DNA of 64,000 nucleotides from Thermoanaerobaculia bacterium (GTDB lineage Bacteria > Acidobacteriota > Thermoanaerobaculia > Multivoradales > JAHEKO01): NCBI GenBank assembly GCA_947259925.1, contig CAMYOG010000034.1, positions 42,056 to 106,055 of the forward strand. The letters are read 5' to 3'. The position numbers and the translations under genes were made by a program. The notes beneath the pieces were generated by a model. The model was not told where the DNA came from. It did not search any database and worked only from the letters and a program-made list of their open reading frames with translations. This document shows, one piece after another, positions 9,289-16,350 of the stretch. How positions within the stretch are numbered: position 1 is the first letter of the stretch; each line of letters begins with the position of its first letter.

Positions 9289-9560
9289 TGAAGCCGAGGG
9301 CGAGAGTCGGCATTCGCGAACTCAAGAACGAGGCTTCGCGCATCATCAATGAAGTGTGCGAGCGAGAGGCTGAATACATCGTGACCAAGCGAGGTGAGCC
9401 GGTTGCTGTGCTGCGAGCAGTCCGGCAGAGCGACGTCGGAGACGACCGTTCCGCTCAGGTTGCACGTGCTCTGGAAAACCTCAGGCGGACCGCCAAGGAG
9501 ATTGGTCGACTCTCGAGCGGCGAGAGCGCTGCATCCGTGGTCTCGCGCCAACGGCGCTAG
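9288..9560 (+). CDS. Phd/YefM-family antitoxin
   Basis: 90 residues. The N-terminus (VGIRELKNEASRIINEV then YIVTKRGEPVAVL) is the DNA-binding and dimer fold of Phd/YefM antitoxins. The charged, Arg-rich C-terminus would be the disordered segment that wraps the toxin. It is followed after nine bases by a PIN-domain toxin gene, giving a VapBC-like module. It lies just upstream of the tRNA cluster. Autoregulation through the repeat at its start is likely but not shown. Confidence 0.9.
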   Translation: MKPRARVGIRELKNEASRIINEVCEREAEYIVTKRGEPVAVLRAVRQSDVGDDRSAQVARALENLRRTAKEIGRLSSGESAASVVSRQRR

Positions 9561-9569
9561 GGGGCTCTC

Positions 9570-9968
9570 TTGTGGGTTGTCGACGCCAGCGTCTATATCG
9601 CGGCGGCCACAGAGTCTGATCGGAACCACGAGCGTGCCCGCATCTGGCTCGAGGAGTCCGCCGCAGGATCGTTGGTCGCACCGAACCTCCTGCTCACAGA
9701 GCTGGCAGCCTCTGTACGTCGCTTGACGTCCAGTCGGCGGGCGGCCGAGCGAGCGGTCGCGGAGTTACGAGACGATGGCCTCGTCGAGCTGGTCCCGCTC
9801 ACCAGGGAACGTGGACTGCAAGCTGCTGAGGTAGCTGCGATGACGGGCGTGAGGGGAGCCGACTCCGTGTATCTGGCGCTGGCTCGGGAGTTGGACGCAT
9901 CGCTGATCACTCTCGATCGGCAGCAGCTCGAGAGGGGCAAGATGGTCGCGACAGTTCGCAGGCCTTGA
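9570..9968 (+). CDS. VapC-like PIN-domain ribonuclease toxin
   Basis: 132 residues starting with TTG directly at the WVVDASVYIAA strand, which carries the first catalytic Asp. A conserved Glu is in LLLTELAASVRR, and the distal acidic cluster is GADSVYLALARELDASLITLD. These are the Mg2+-binding residues of PIN nucleases. VapC toxins typically cleave tRNAs or 23S rRNA. The gene ends 42 bases before a tRNA gene cluster, a location noted here without assuming function. Upstream antitoxin spacing is nine bases, so the pair is one operon. Confidence 0.9.
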   Translation: MWVVDASVYIAAATESDRNHERARIWLEESAAGSLVAPNLLLTELAASVRRLTSSRRAAERAVAELRDDGLVELVPLTRERGLQAAEVAAMTGVRGADSVYLALARELDASLITLDRQQLERGKMVATVRRP

Positions 9969-10009
9969 ACAGACGGAGTGCTGGGTCCCTGGGATAAACT
10001 GACCTTCGA

Positions 10010-10086
10010 CGGGGCGTGGCGCAGTCTGGTAGCGCATCTGCTTTGGGAGCAGAGGGTCGTCAGTTCAAATCTGGCCGCCCCGACCA
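10010..10086 (+). tRNA. tRNA-Pro (TGG)
   Basis: A complete 77-base cloverleaf: acceptor CGGGGCG pairs with CGCCCCG, the anticodon loop is TTTGGGA with anticodon TGG, the T-loop is TTCAAAT, and CCA is encoded. It starts with C as bacterial tRNA-Pro does. It is 14 bases upstream of tRNA-Arg(TCT), probably the same transcript. Confidence 0.95.
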
Positions 10087-10100
10087 CGGTGACCGCACAC

Positions 10101-10177
10101 CTGCCAGTAGCTCAGCTGGATAGAGCAGCGGCCTTCTAAGCCGCGGGTCGGGGGTTCGAATCCCTCCTGGCAGGCCA
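10101..10177 (+). tRNA. tRNA-Arg (TCT)
   Basis: A complete 77-base cloverleaf: acceptor CTGCCAG pairs with CTGGCAG, anticodon stem GCGGC/GCCGC with loop CTTCTAA gives anticodon TCT, T-loop TTCGAAT, encoded CCA. Its last 17-18 bases before CCA are copied in direct and inverted orientation in the repeats that follow, so it may be an integration target or the source of those elements. Confidence 0.95.
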
Positions 10178-10202
10178 TGACTTCGCTGGCGCTCGTCCTG
10201 TC

Positions 10203-10272
10203 CCGCCAGGAGGGATTCGGAGGTCGCGCTGGCGACTGGCGTCGCCGTCGCTCGTAGCGAATCCCTCTGGCG
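10203..10272 (+). repeat. tRNA-tail hairpin element, copy A
   Basis: The left arm GCCAGGAGGGATTCG is the exact reverse complement of bases in the tRNA-Arg(TCT) T-arm/acceptor. The right arm CGAATCCCTCTGGC is a near-direct copy of the same tail. Between them lies a core starting GAGGTCGC, with an internal GGCGAC/GTCGCC stem, ending GCTCGTAG. The whole can fold as a long hairpin. A second, almost identical copy follows about 120 bp downstream. Confidence 0.75.
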
Positions 10273-10274
10273 CA

Positions 10275-10316
10275 AAGATCACTCAGCTTGCCCTCAAGAT
10301 CACTCAGCTTGCCCTC
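10275..10316 (+). repeat. 21-bp tandem duplication
   Basis: Two perfect tandem copies of a 21-bp unit beginning AAGATCACTCAGC and ending TTGCCCTC separate the two tRNA-tail hairpin elements. It probably arose by slippage or as part of element duplication. No function is visible. Confidence 0.8.
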
Positions 10317-10320
10317 AGAG

Positions 10321-10398
10321 CTGTCCCGCCAGGAGGGATTCGGAGGTCGCTCTGGCGACTGGCGTCGCCGTCGCTCGCAGCGAATCCCTCCTGGCAGG
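10321..10398 (+). repeat. tRNA-tail hairpin element, copy B
   Basis: Same structure as copy A with two core changes. Its right arm is an exact 18-base direct copy of the tRNA-Arg(TCT) 3' end (from CGAATCC to the discriminator base). An exact copy of a tRNA 3' end is also what an attachment site of an integrated element looks like. The hairpin symmetry and presence of a related element after tRNA-Glu favour a mobile or RNA element. Confidence 0.75.
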
Positions 10399-10408
10399 TC
10401 AGCTGTGA

Positions 10409-10897
10409 TCAGCCGTTACCGTCCGGCGTGCAGATCTGGCCCCCGATGTTCCCGCCGGCCGGATCGAAGGAAAGCCAGGCAGCCAGCCAGCCGGTTGCGC
10501 CTTCGTACTTGCCGGTCCCTCCGGTGACAGCTTCGTGAGCCACGAAGCCATCGGCAGCGAGGTAGTTGACGAGCTCTCGACTCTCCGTGTAGAGGGTGCC
10601 CCGGTTGGTCTCGATGATGCTGACAATGTTGAAGGCAGCGGCCGTGCCGCCCGCTACCTCTTCCACGTCTTCCCAATTGCCGAAAACCCACCAGCGCCCC
10701 TTCAGGGTTCCCCTGATCTCCGAGTACTGGCAGAAGTCGTAGCCATCGCAGATCTCGGGGTCCATCCAGAACTCGCTGTGGAACTTGAACGTCGCCGTCA
10801 CCTTCCTGCAATCCTGGCCCGACGTGGCCACACCGGCGAACAGGCTCAGTACCAGGAACGCCGCTGCCGCCAATGCAACGCCTCTTTTGCTGACCAT
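10409..10897 (-). CDS. secreted protein, GEMM-riboswitch controlled, unknown function
   Basis: 162 residues with a signal peptide (VALAAAAFLVLSLFAGVATS). The start at 10897 has AGGAGAGAGG just upstream, supporting it over longer frames. The mature protein has cysteines at about 30, 50, 56 and near the C-terminus, and carries GGTGKYEGATGW (about 126-137), the same glycine-rich motif as the protein encoded at 2707-3198. The 5' leader contains a cyclic-di-GMP class I (GEMM) riboswitch, which implies control by a cyclic dinucleotide; in known bacteria such switches often govern secreted, pilus or matrix proteins. The exact role is unknown. Confidence 0.8.
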   Translation of the reverse strand: MVSKRGVALAAAAFLVLSLFAGVATSGQDCRKVTATFKFHSEFWMDPEICDGYDFCQYSEIRGTLKGRWWVFGNWEDVEEVAGGTAAAFNIVSIIETNRGTLYTESRELVNYLAADGFVAHEAVTGGTGKYEGATGWLAAWLSFDPAGGNIGGQICTPDGNG

Positions 10898-10934
10898 GCC
10901 TCTCTCCTCTGGTCGTGAACCGGAGACATTCCCG

Positions 10935-11065
10935 GCTCTACCACCTTTCGGCAGCCCGGCGGTCTTGGGACCCTTCTTTGTTCTTGCGCCCAGTCTTGAA
11001 GGAAGGAAGCGAGGACCCGTGGCTTTGCGGCCCTGGGTTTTCCCAGGTGAGCCTTTGTCGAGGCT
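10935..11065 (-). ncRNA. GEMM / cyclic-di-GMP-I riboswitch
   Basis: On the minus strand the leader contains a hairpin ACCTGGG-AAAA-CCCAGG, then CCGCAAAGCCACGGGTCC, the near-invariant GEMM core, and further on AAGACCGCCGGGCTGCCGA, matching the second conserved arm (consensus GCCGGGUUGCCG). The segment joining the two arms is long. It precedes the secreted protein gene by about 40 bases. Known GEMM-I RNAs bind c-di-GMP, and variants in Geobacter bind cGAMP; which ligand applies here cannot be told by eye. No obvious intrinsic terminator follows, so control may be translational. Confidence 0.8.
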
Positions 11066-11208
11066 GCTCACCTCTCTACGGTGGTCTCTACTCGGCCGCA
11101 ATACCCTACGAGGTGGGGGGTCGTGGCGCCTACCCTGAGGAACGGCGAAGATCTGCCGGGTAGACACTGGGTGGGCGGACTAACTGCATTGAAAAGAGCG
11201 TGTTAGGC

Positions 11209-11266
11209 TAGCTCGCGGCGCGGCCGTTCGAGCCGCGGGTCGGGGCCTCGAAGCACTCCTGGCAAC
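11209..11266 (+). pseudogene. decayed tRNA-Arg-like relic
   Basis: The segment reads TAGCTCGCGGCGCGGCCG, then AGCCGCGGGTCGGGG, then ACTCCTGGCAA. This follows tRNA-Arg(TCT) from D-arm to acceptor with a shortened D-arm, a damaged anticodon loop (no U33) and a broken T-loop. No acceptor 5' strand pairs with it. It looks like an old duplicate of the tRNA-Arg gene that has lost function. Confidence 0.6.
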
Positions 11267-11316
11267 GCGAATTGCGAATCGCCGAGGCCCCATGCATAAT
11301 TCGCGGTTCGAGCGTG

Positions 11317-11392
11317 GTGAGTGTAGCTCAATGGTAGAGCACCTGACTGTGGCTCAGGTGGTTGGGGGTTCGAATCCCCTCACTCACCCCAG
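11317..11392 (+). tRNA. tRNA-His (GTG)
   Basis: Cloverleaf with acceptor GTGAGTG/CACTCAC, anticodon arm CCTGA-CTGTGGC-TCAGG (anticodon GTG), T-loop TTCGAAT and encoded CCA. The base before the acceptor is G and pairs with discriminator C, the G-1 identity element of bacterial tRNA-His. Confidence 0.95.
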
Positions 11393-11404
11393 TTCCTTCC
11401 ACGT

Positions 11405-11481
11405 GCGCCCTTAGCTCAGCTGGATAGAGCGACAGCCTCCGGAGCTGTAGGTCAGAGGTTCGAATCCTCTAGGGCGCACCA
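11405..11481 (+). tRNA. tRNA-Arg (CCG)
   Basis: Cloverleaf with acceptor GCGCCCT/AGGGCGC, anticodon arm ACAGC-CTCCGGA-GCTGT (anticodon CCG), T-loop TTCGAAT and encoded CCA. It lies 12 bases after tRNA-His. Unlike tRNA-Arg(TCT), no inverted copy of its tail is found downstream. Confidence 0.95.
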
Positions 11482-11585
11482 TCGATTCCCCAGGCTGTGA
11501 GCGGGACGATCCAGGTCGATTCGACGTCGCGTCCCTTCGACTTCGCTGAGATCGCGTCCACGCGCTCCTGACGCGATGAGCATAA

Positions 11586-11609
11586 GTTGCATATAAGCGC
11601 AACATATGC
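11586..11609 (+). promoter_or_regulatory. overlapping palindromes before Xre/RES operon, candidate operator
   Basis: Two nested inverted repeats occur: GTTGC ... GCAAC with an 8-base spacer, and GCATAT ... ATATGC with a 9-base spacer. They end 12 bases before the antitoxin ATG and are AT-rich against a GC-rich background. Antitoxins of this class usually repress their own operon, so this is the likely operator/promoter site. No binding data are available. Confidence 0.5.
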
Positions 11610-11621
11610 TAGTCTCTCGCC

Positions 11622-12323
11622 ATGGCGAGAGCTCAGGGCGACGGGCGAGAGGTATCGGCCCCCATCAATCCTGCGACGCTGAGAGAGTGCTCGGCGCTCC
11701 TCGGCATTGGCAGGCAGCGTCTGGAGGTTGCAGTCGAGGCTGCACGGCTCGAAGGACCGGAGTTCGAGCTCATCGAGGAGCTCCTCAGGCTGGTACACAC
11801 GACGAGTCGGCCCCTTGCGGTCCGCGAGCTGCTCGTGGAGGGCCTGCAGGAGCAGCTGGAGGTCTTCTGGACCGAAGAGGAGTCCTCCGATCCTCTTGCC
11901 GACGTGGACGATCCCATGGATCAGCGCGAGGCCATAGCCACCGCGCTTTGGGCCGATGTCAGGAAGCGCACAAACCGGATCCGTCTGCTGCAAGAGAGCA
12001 TCTCCGCGAGCCAGGCCGGGGCGCTGACCGGACGCTCGCGCCAGGCGGTGGAGCGACAACGCAAAGCAGGCGACCTCATCGGACTACGCTCGGGACGTGA
12101 GTGGAGGTACCCGAAGTGGCAATTCGACGAGGCTGGTCCAGCAGGACTGGTTCCGTGCTTGACGGAGGTCATCCGAGCCCTGGACCTGTCCCCATTCGGC
12201 GCTGCCCTTTGGCTGACTACGCCATCATCAGAGTTGGGGGACGAGAAACCGATCGAGGTCCTCCGTCGCCGCAAGAGTGATCCAGTGCTCCGTCTGGCAC
12301 TCGAGCACGGCCACATGCTTTGA
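11622..12323 (+). CDS. Xre/MbcA/ParS-type antitoxin
   Basis: 233 residues. The C-terminal 50 residues (LSPFGAALWLTTPSSEL, then KPIEVLRRRKSDPVLRLA) match the toxin-binding domain of RES/Xre-type antitoxins. The DNA-binding region at about 126-165 (SASQAGALTGRSRQAVERQR, then a wing EWRYPKWQF) looks like a MerR-like/HTH_17 winged helix, not a classical Xre HTH. A further N-terminal 110 residues are unassigned and helical. The gene overlaps the RES toxin gene by four bases. Confidence 0.85.
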   Translation: MARAQGDGREVSAPINPATLRECSALLGIGRQRLEVAVEAARLEGPEFELIEELLRLVHTTSRPLAVRELLVEGLQEQLEVFWTEEESSDPLADVDDPMDQREAIATALWADVRKRTNRIRLLQESISASQAGALTGRSRQAVERQRKAGDLIGLRSGREWRYPKWQFDEAGPAGLVPCLTEVIRALDLSPFGAALWLTTPSSELGDEKPIEVLRRRKSDPVLRLALEHGHML

Positions 12324-12925
12324 GCATCGGGCCACCCACCCGTCCCCTCGCTGGCTCGCCGCCGACCTCGGAGCTGTCGGTCGACTCGTTCCTGGTTCGG
12401 ATCTACAACCCTTCGCACGGCGATTGGGACGCCCAGCGGTTCTATGGTCCGAGCGACGAGGGTCGCTTCGATCACCATCCTGCGGGTCCACCCGTCATCC
12501 ATGCCGATCGATCGGTCTGGTACGCGGGCAAGGCGCTGCGTGGGGCAGTGGCCGAGGCTTTCGGCAAGGCCGGGCAGATAGACACTTCCTCCAACCGGAT
12601 GCTGGTCATGGCGCGAGTCGTGGCCCCGATTCGAGTACTCGATCTGTTGGGCACGGGTCCGAGGAAGTTGGGTCTGACCCATGAGATCTCGTCCACCACC
12701 GACTACGGTCTCACCCAGTCCTGGGCCAGAGCCTTCTATGACGAGTACGGTGACCTCGAAGGCGTTCAATGGAGCGGCAGGGAGATCAACTCGGTCAATG
12801 TGCTGCTCCATGACCGCGCGGAAATGGACCGGCTGGTTCCGGAGTTCGACGACAGGATCACCCATCCCGATGCGTGGCCGCGAGTCGCGAGAGCGGCGCG
12901 AGACTGCGCGATACAGATCGTGTGA
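12320..12925 (+). CDS. RES-domain toxin (NAD+-depleting family)
   Basis: 201 residues from a TTG that overlaps the antitoxin stop (TTGA). The RES family signature is present: an early Arg in FLVRIYNP, RFYGPSDEGRFDHHP, then SVWYAGKALRGAVAEAFG with the conserved Glu (about 79), and later a Ser-rich stretch STTDYGLTQSWARAFYD. Characterised RES toxins (MbcT and Xre-RES systems) degrade NAD+. The gene order antitoxin-toxin with overlap matches these modules. A small hairpin without a T-run (AATCCA/TGGATT, 12945-12960) follows. Confidence 0.88.
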   Translation: MSIGPPTRPLAGSPPTSELSVDSFLVRIYNPSHGDWDAQRFYGPSDEGRFDHHPAGPPVIHADRSVWYAGKALRGAVAEAFGKAGQIDTSSNRMLVMARVVAPIRVLDLLGTGPRKLGLTHEISSTTDYGLTQSWARAFYDEYGDLEGVQWSGREINSVNVLLHDRAEMDRLVPEFDDRITHPDAWPRVARAARDCAIQIV

Positions 12926-13069
12926 TGCGCGTTCCTCAGGCGAATCCAGTCTTGGATTGAGGCACTAGACCCCCCGCCTCCGGATCCGGCCGTGCCGCGC
13001 CATCCCTGTCGGTTTCTCTTGCTGCCGAAAGTCGTCAACTCTCGGTGGGCTGACGGGACGACGAATCGA

Positions 13070-14197
13070 TCACTCGGCTTCGCGCAGCACGATCTCGCCG
13101 ACATCGGTCGACAGGCTGGCGATCCAACGGCCGAGGTCGACCTCCTCGAACCCCGTGGAGTTGTAGAGCAGAATGATGGTCAGGCGAGCATCGACCATTC
13201 GCACCAGCACGCCACGGAATCCCGGGGCTCCGCCAGCGTGCCAGACGAGCTTGCGTCTCTCTCCGTGGATTCGGACGTGGTCGAGGATCCAGCCCAGTCC
13301 GAAGTCACCGGTGCCCGGCGTGAACGCCTCTTCCAGGGTCTCCTGGGAGAGCACCCGCTCACCGTAGAGCGCTTGGTCCCACTTCAGGAGGTTGCGGGCC
13401 GTCGACAGGATGCCGGCGGAGGCGTACGCCAGCGACGGCGAAACGTATAGGGCCTCGGTCGGTGGCTCCGCCGTGATGTCGTCGTAGCCGAGCGCGCGGC
13501 CGTTGCCGAAGGCACGGTCGTTGGGATCGAAGCGGGTGCGCCTCATCTTGAGCGGCTTGAAGATGTTCTTCTTGAGGAACTTCCCGTACGGCTTGCCGGT
13601 GATCCGTTCGATGACGAGGCCCAACAGGACGTAGTTGGAGTTCGAGTAATCGGTCTGGGTCCCCGGCTCGAAGAGAAGGGGCTCGTGGACGAAGTAGTCG
13701 AGGATCTCCTCCGGGTGGTGGAATCGATCGAACCTTCCCTGGTCCACCACATTAGAGATCAGGTCGGGGATACCCGACTCCATCTGGAGCAGATGCCGAA
13801 TGGTGACCGCTTCTTCTCGAAGCTCGGGCACGTAGTCCACGACCTTGTCGTCCAGAGACAGCTGGCCGCGCTCCACGAGCATCAGGGTGGCGGCAGCAGT
13901 AAAGGTCTTCGTCAGGTGCTGGATTCGGAACACGGTGCGGGGCCCGCTCGGTCTCGCCTGGCTGTAGTCGGCCCAGCCATGACTCCGCTCGAGGAGCACC
14001 TGGCCGTCCTGGGCGATGAGGGCGGTGCCCCAGGCGGGCTCCGAGTCGAACAGGGCGTCGATGTAGGCGGCCAACTCACTCTGGATGTCCGCGCGGGTCC
14101 GCTCGGCGCCGAACAGCGGCTGGGAAGCGGCTGCCAGCAGGACCGCCAGGTTCATTACCAGTGCCAGTCGGCTGTGGTGTCGCTTTGGTCTGAGCAT
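13070..14197 (-). CDS. beta-lactamase-fold serine hydrolase lacking the nucleophile
   Basis: 375 residues with a signal peptide (LVMNLAVLLAAASQPLFG) and AAGGAG before the start. It matches class C beta-lactamase/penicillin-binding-like hydrolases (PF00144). FRIQHLTKTFTAAA is where SxxK should be, YSNSNY (about 184-189) is the YxN motif, and WHAGGAPGFRG (His320-Ala-Gly) the third motif. At the position of the nucleophile Ser there is His94 (codon CAC), while Lys97 is kept. It is probably catalytically inactive or altered. The gene lies 29 bases downstream of the CocE-like gene on the same strand. Confidence 0.88.
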   Translation of the reverse strand: MLRPKRHHSRLALVMNLAVLLAAASQPLFGAERTRADIQSELAAYIDALFDSEPAWGTALIAQDGQVLLERSHGWADYSQARPSGPRTVFRIQHLTKTFTAAATLMLVERGQLSLDDKVVDYVPELREEAVTIRHLLQMESGIPDLISNVVDQGRFDRFHHPEEILDYFVHEPLLFEPGTQTDYSNSNYVLLGLVIERITGKPYGKFLKKNIFKPLKMRRTRFDPNDRAFGNGRALGYDDITAEPPTEALYVSPSLAYASAGILSTARNLLKWDQALYGERVLSQETLEEAFTPGTGDFGLGWILDHVRIHGERRKLVWHAGGAPGFRGVLVRMVDARLTIILLYNSTGFEEVDLGRWIASLSTDVGEIVLREAE

Positions 14198-14225
14198 CTT
14201 GTGTCTCCTTCCTTCGGGCCGGGCA

Positions 14226-16184
14226 CTAAGGTCTCATCATCGGCAGCTCGACGTACGAGCGGTGCGAGGTGTCGCGGTGGATCGCGATGGTCGGTGCCTT
14301 GCGGCCCTTGCGGCTGGGGTAGAGCGCGTGGTTGAGGGCGTCGGCGCCGGCGACGGTGACCCGGATCCGGTGCCCGGCGTCGATGACGATGGCGGTTCCC
14401 ATGAGGTCGAAGACCAGCTCGACCGGCTCGGACGGCAGCCGCTTCAGCTGATCCTTCTTGAAGCACCGGTGGTACGGCAGGCCGAAGTTGCGCCACGGTG
14501 CCTCATCAGCCAGGGCGCGAAACGACGCTCGCAGGGCGCCTTCGGTCACGTAATGGGAATTGCCCTCGCCATCGACCTCCTCCAGATAGACGAAGAAATC
14601 GCCGTCCCGGTGGCTCGAGGTGACCCACAGATGGATCACCGGGTAGCCGACGATGGCCCGAGCGGCGGCAAACGGCGCCGAGGTGTAGGTTAGGGCCTTC
14701 TGGTCCTCCGCGGTCCGCTCGTCGAAGAACGTCGTCCCCGGCGGGTCGTCGCGCTCGAAACCGGCGCTGTTCATCCAGCGTGAGAACGAGCCCATCGTCG
14801 ACGTGTAGTCGATCCGATACTCGTCGCTCGCGCGGGCCTCGGCCGGTGGCTGGGGCGCCAGCCGGCCGTCATTGGGCGACGTGACGGTGCCGGAGGGACC
14901 GCCGGTGAGGTAGAGGCGCTGCGGCCTGGCCTTGGGCGGCGGCCAGCGCTTACCGACCTTCCACGCCCGCCCGTTTTGGGCGCCGATCTCGTCGCGGCTC
15001 AGGTGCGCGCTCGGCGCTTCGGGCACGGTCTTGTTGCCGCGCATCAGGTAGTAGTGGACCGGCTTCTCGCGCATGATGCCGTTGTCGATCCCTTTCAACC
15101 AGTAGTCGAACCAGCGTAGCGCCTCGGCGGTGTGCACCGCCTCGCCGTAGCCGTCCTGGTGGGCCCAGGGTCCGATCGTCAGCTTCTGGGGGACACGCGG
15201 GAGGTTGGCCCAGGTCCAGGCTTGTTGGGTGGTGTAGCTGTCGTACCAGCCGATCAGATGGTAGAGAGGGACCGCCGCCCGCCGGAGAGCGGCGACGTCG
15301 TCGATCGAGCCCGCGATCTGCCACGACCAGCTGGAGCCGTTGGCGCGGGTGATCGAGCTGTCACGGAACTTGATCTTCTTGAGCCGAATCCGGTCGACCC
15401 AGAGGTTGTCGGCGTGCTCGGCAACAGCCGCGTCGCGCATCGAGCCGTCTCGGTCCCCATCCATTCTGGCCGGCAGTACGACACGGCCCAGGTCCATCGC
15501 TCGCGTCAGAGCGCCGAGGATCTCGATGAACGGCTGCTTGAAGGTGCCGCCCCGAAAGGCGAAGTCGTAGGTGCTGGGTCCGGCCATCTCGGAGAACACG
15601 GCGTCGAGATGAGGAGGAGCCTGGGTGGCGGCGTGGATGGCGTTGATGCCCGAGTTCGAGCGACCCATCATTCCGACGTGGCCGTCACACCATGGCTGGG
15701 TGGCGAGCCATTCGACCAGGTACCACGAGTCGGACGTGGTCTCGGCCGAGTGGGGTCCGTTCTTGGTGCCAAAGGAAGCTCCGGTACCGCGTGCGTTGGC
15801 GATGGCGATGATGTAGCCGTGACGCAGCAGCTCACGGTAGAACGACTCCGTCTCGATCGGGGTCACGACCCCGCCGTCACGCTCGTACACCCGCGAGTAG
15901 CGGGTGTACACGAGCAGGACCGGGAGAGGCTCGGAAGCCGGCTGCCCGCCGCTCGTGGGGACGAAGTAGTTGACCGCGAGCTGTACCCCGTCGGGCATGG
16001 GAGCGTACTCCGCGCGGCGGACCCAGCCGTCGTACGCCGCCTCGTTGTAGCCCGAGTAGCGACCGAAGGCGGAGACCTTGTCGGCGCCGGCGGCCCGAGC
16101 GGGCCAGAGAACGACGGCTGCCAGCAAGACCGCCTGGCAGACCCGTGCCGATACCTCGATGTGGCTGGAGACCCGTTGACGCAT
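14226..16184 (-). CDS. CocE/NonD-family secreted hydrolase
   Basis: 652 residues, Sec signal peptide near residues 10-33, start supported by GGGAGG upstream. The alpha/beta-hydrolase (S15) domain has the nucleophile motif GMMGRSNSG, a catalytic Asp in LYHLIGWYDSYTT and His in IGPWAHQDGYG. The C-terminal part (about 430-650) is the jelly-roll X-Pro dipeptidyl-peptidase C domain. Members hydrolyse acyl esters, glutaryl-acyl amides or X-Pro peptides; substrate cannot be predicted. It is probably exported and co-transcribed with the downstream beta-lactamase-fold gene. Confidence 0.9.
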   Translation of the reverse strand: MRQRVSSHIEVSARVCQAVLLAAVVLWPARAAGADKVSAFGRYSGYNEAAYDGWVRRAEYAPMPDGVQLAVNYFVPTSGGQPASEPLPVLLVYTRYSRVYERDGGVVTPIETESFYRELLRHGYIIAIANARGTGASFGTKNGPHSAETTSDSWYLVEWLATQPWCDGHVGMMGRSNSGINAIHAATQAPPHLDAVFSEMAGPSTYDFAFRGGTFKQPFIEILGALTRAMDLGRVVLPARMDGDRDGSMRDAAVAEHADNLWVDRIRLKKIKFRDSSITRANGSSWSWQIAGSIDDVAALRRAAVPLYHLIGWYDSYTTQQAWTWANLPRVPQKLTIGPWAHQDGYGEAVHTAEALRWFDYWLKGIDNGIMREKPVHYYLMRGNKTVPEAPSAHLSRDEIGAQNGRAWKVGKRWPPPKARPQRLYLTGGPSGTVTSPNDGRLAPQPPAEARASDEYRIDYTSTMGSFSRWMNSAGFERDDPPGTTFFDERTAEDQKALTYTSAPFAAARAIVGYPVIHLWVTSSHRDGDFFVYLEEVDGEGNSHYVTEGALRASFRALADEAPWRNFGLPYHRCFKKDQLKRLPSEPVELVFDLMGTAIVIDAGHRIRVTVAGADALNHALYPSRKGRKAPTIAIHRDTSHRSYVELPMMRP

Positions 16185-16350
16185 TGCAACCTCCCGGTGG
16201 CGTGTCCTGTACCCATGAACGCGACACTCGACGGCCGAGCCCGCAGGCATGAGTCGCCGCCGGCGCTACCAGGGAGCCGGCAGTCGCTCGAGCACGCGAC
16301 CGGACGACAGCTACGACCTCAGCAGGTCGATCGCAAGCCCAGGCGGAGAC

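Noticed and set aside
10288..10527. 79-codon frame across the tRNA-tail repeats
   Set aside because: It runs through tandem repeats and hairpin arms and has no ribosome site; it is a by-product of the repeats.
12057..12075. GCAAAGC motif in the antitoxin gene considered as a second GEMM core
   Set aside because: It lies inside coding sequence and lacks the second conserved arm and helix.
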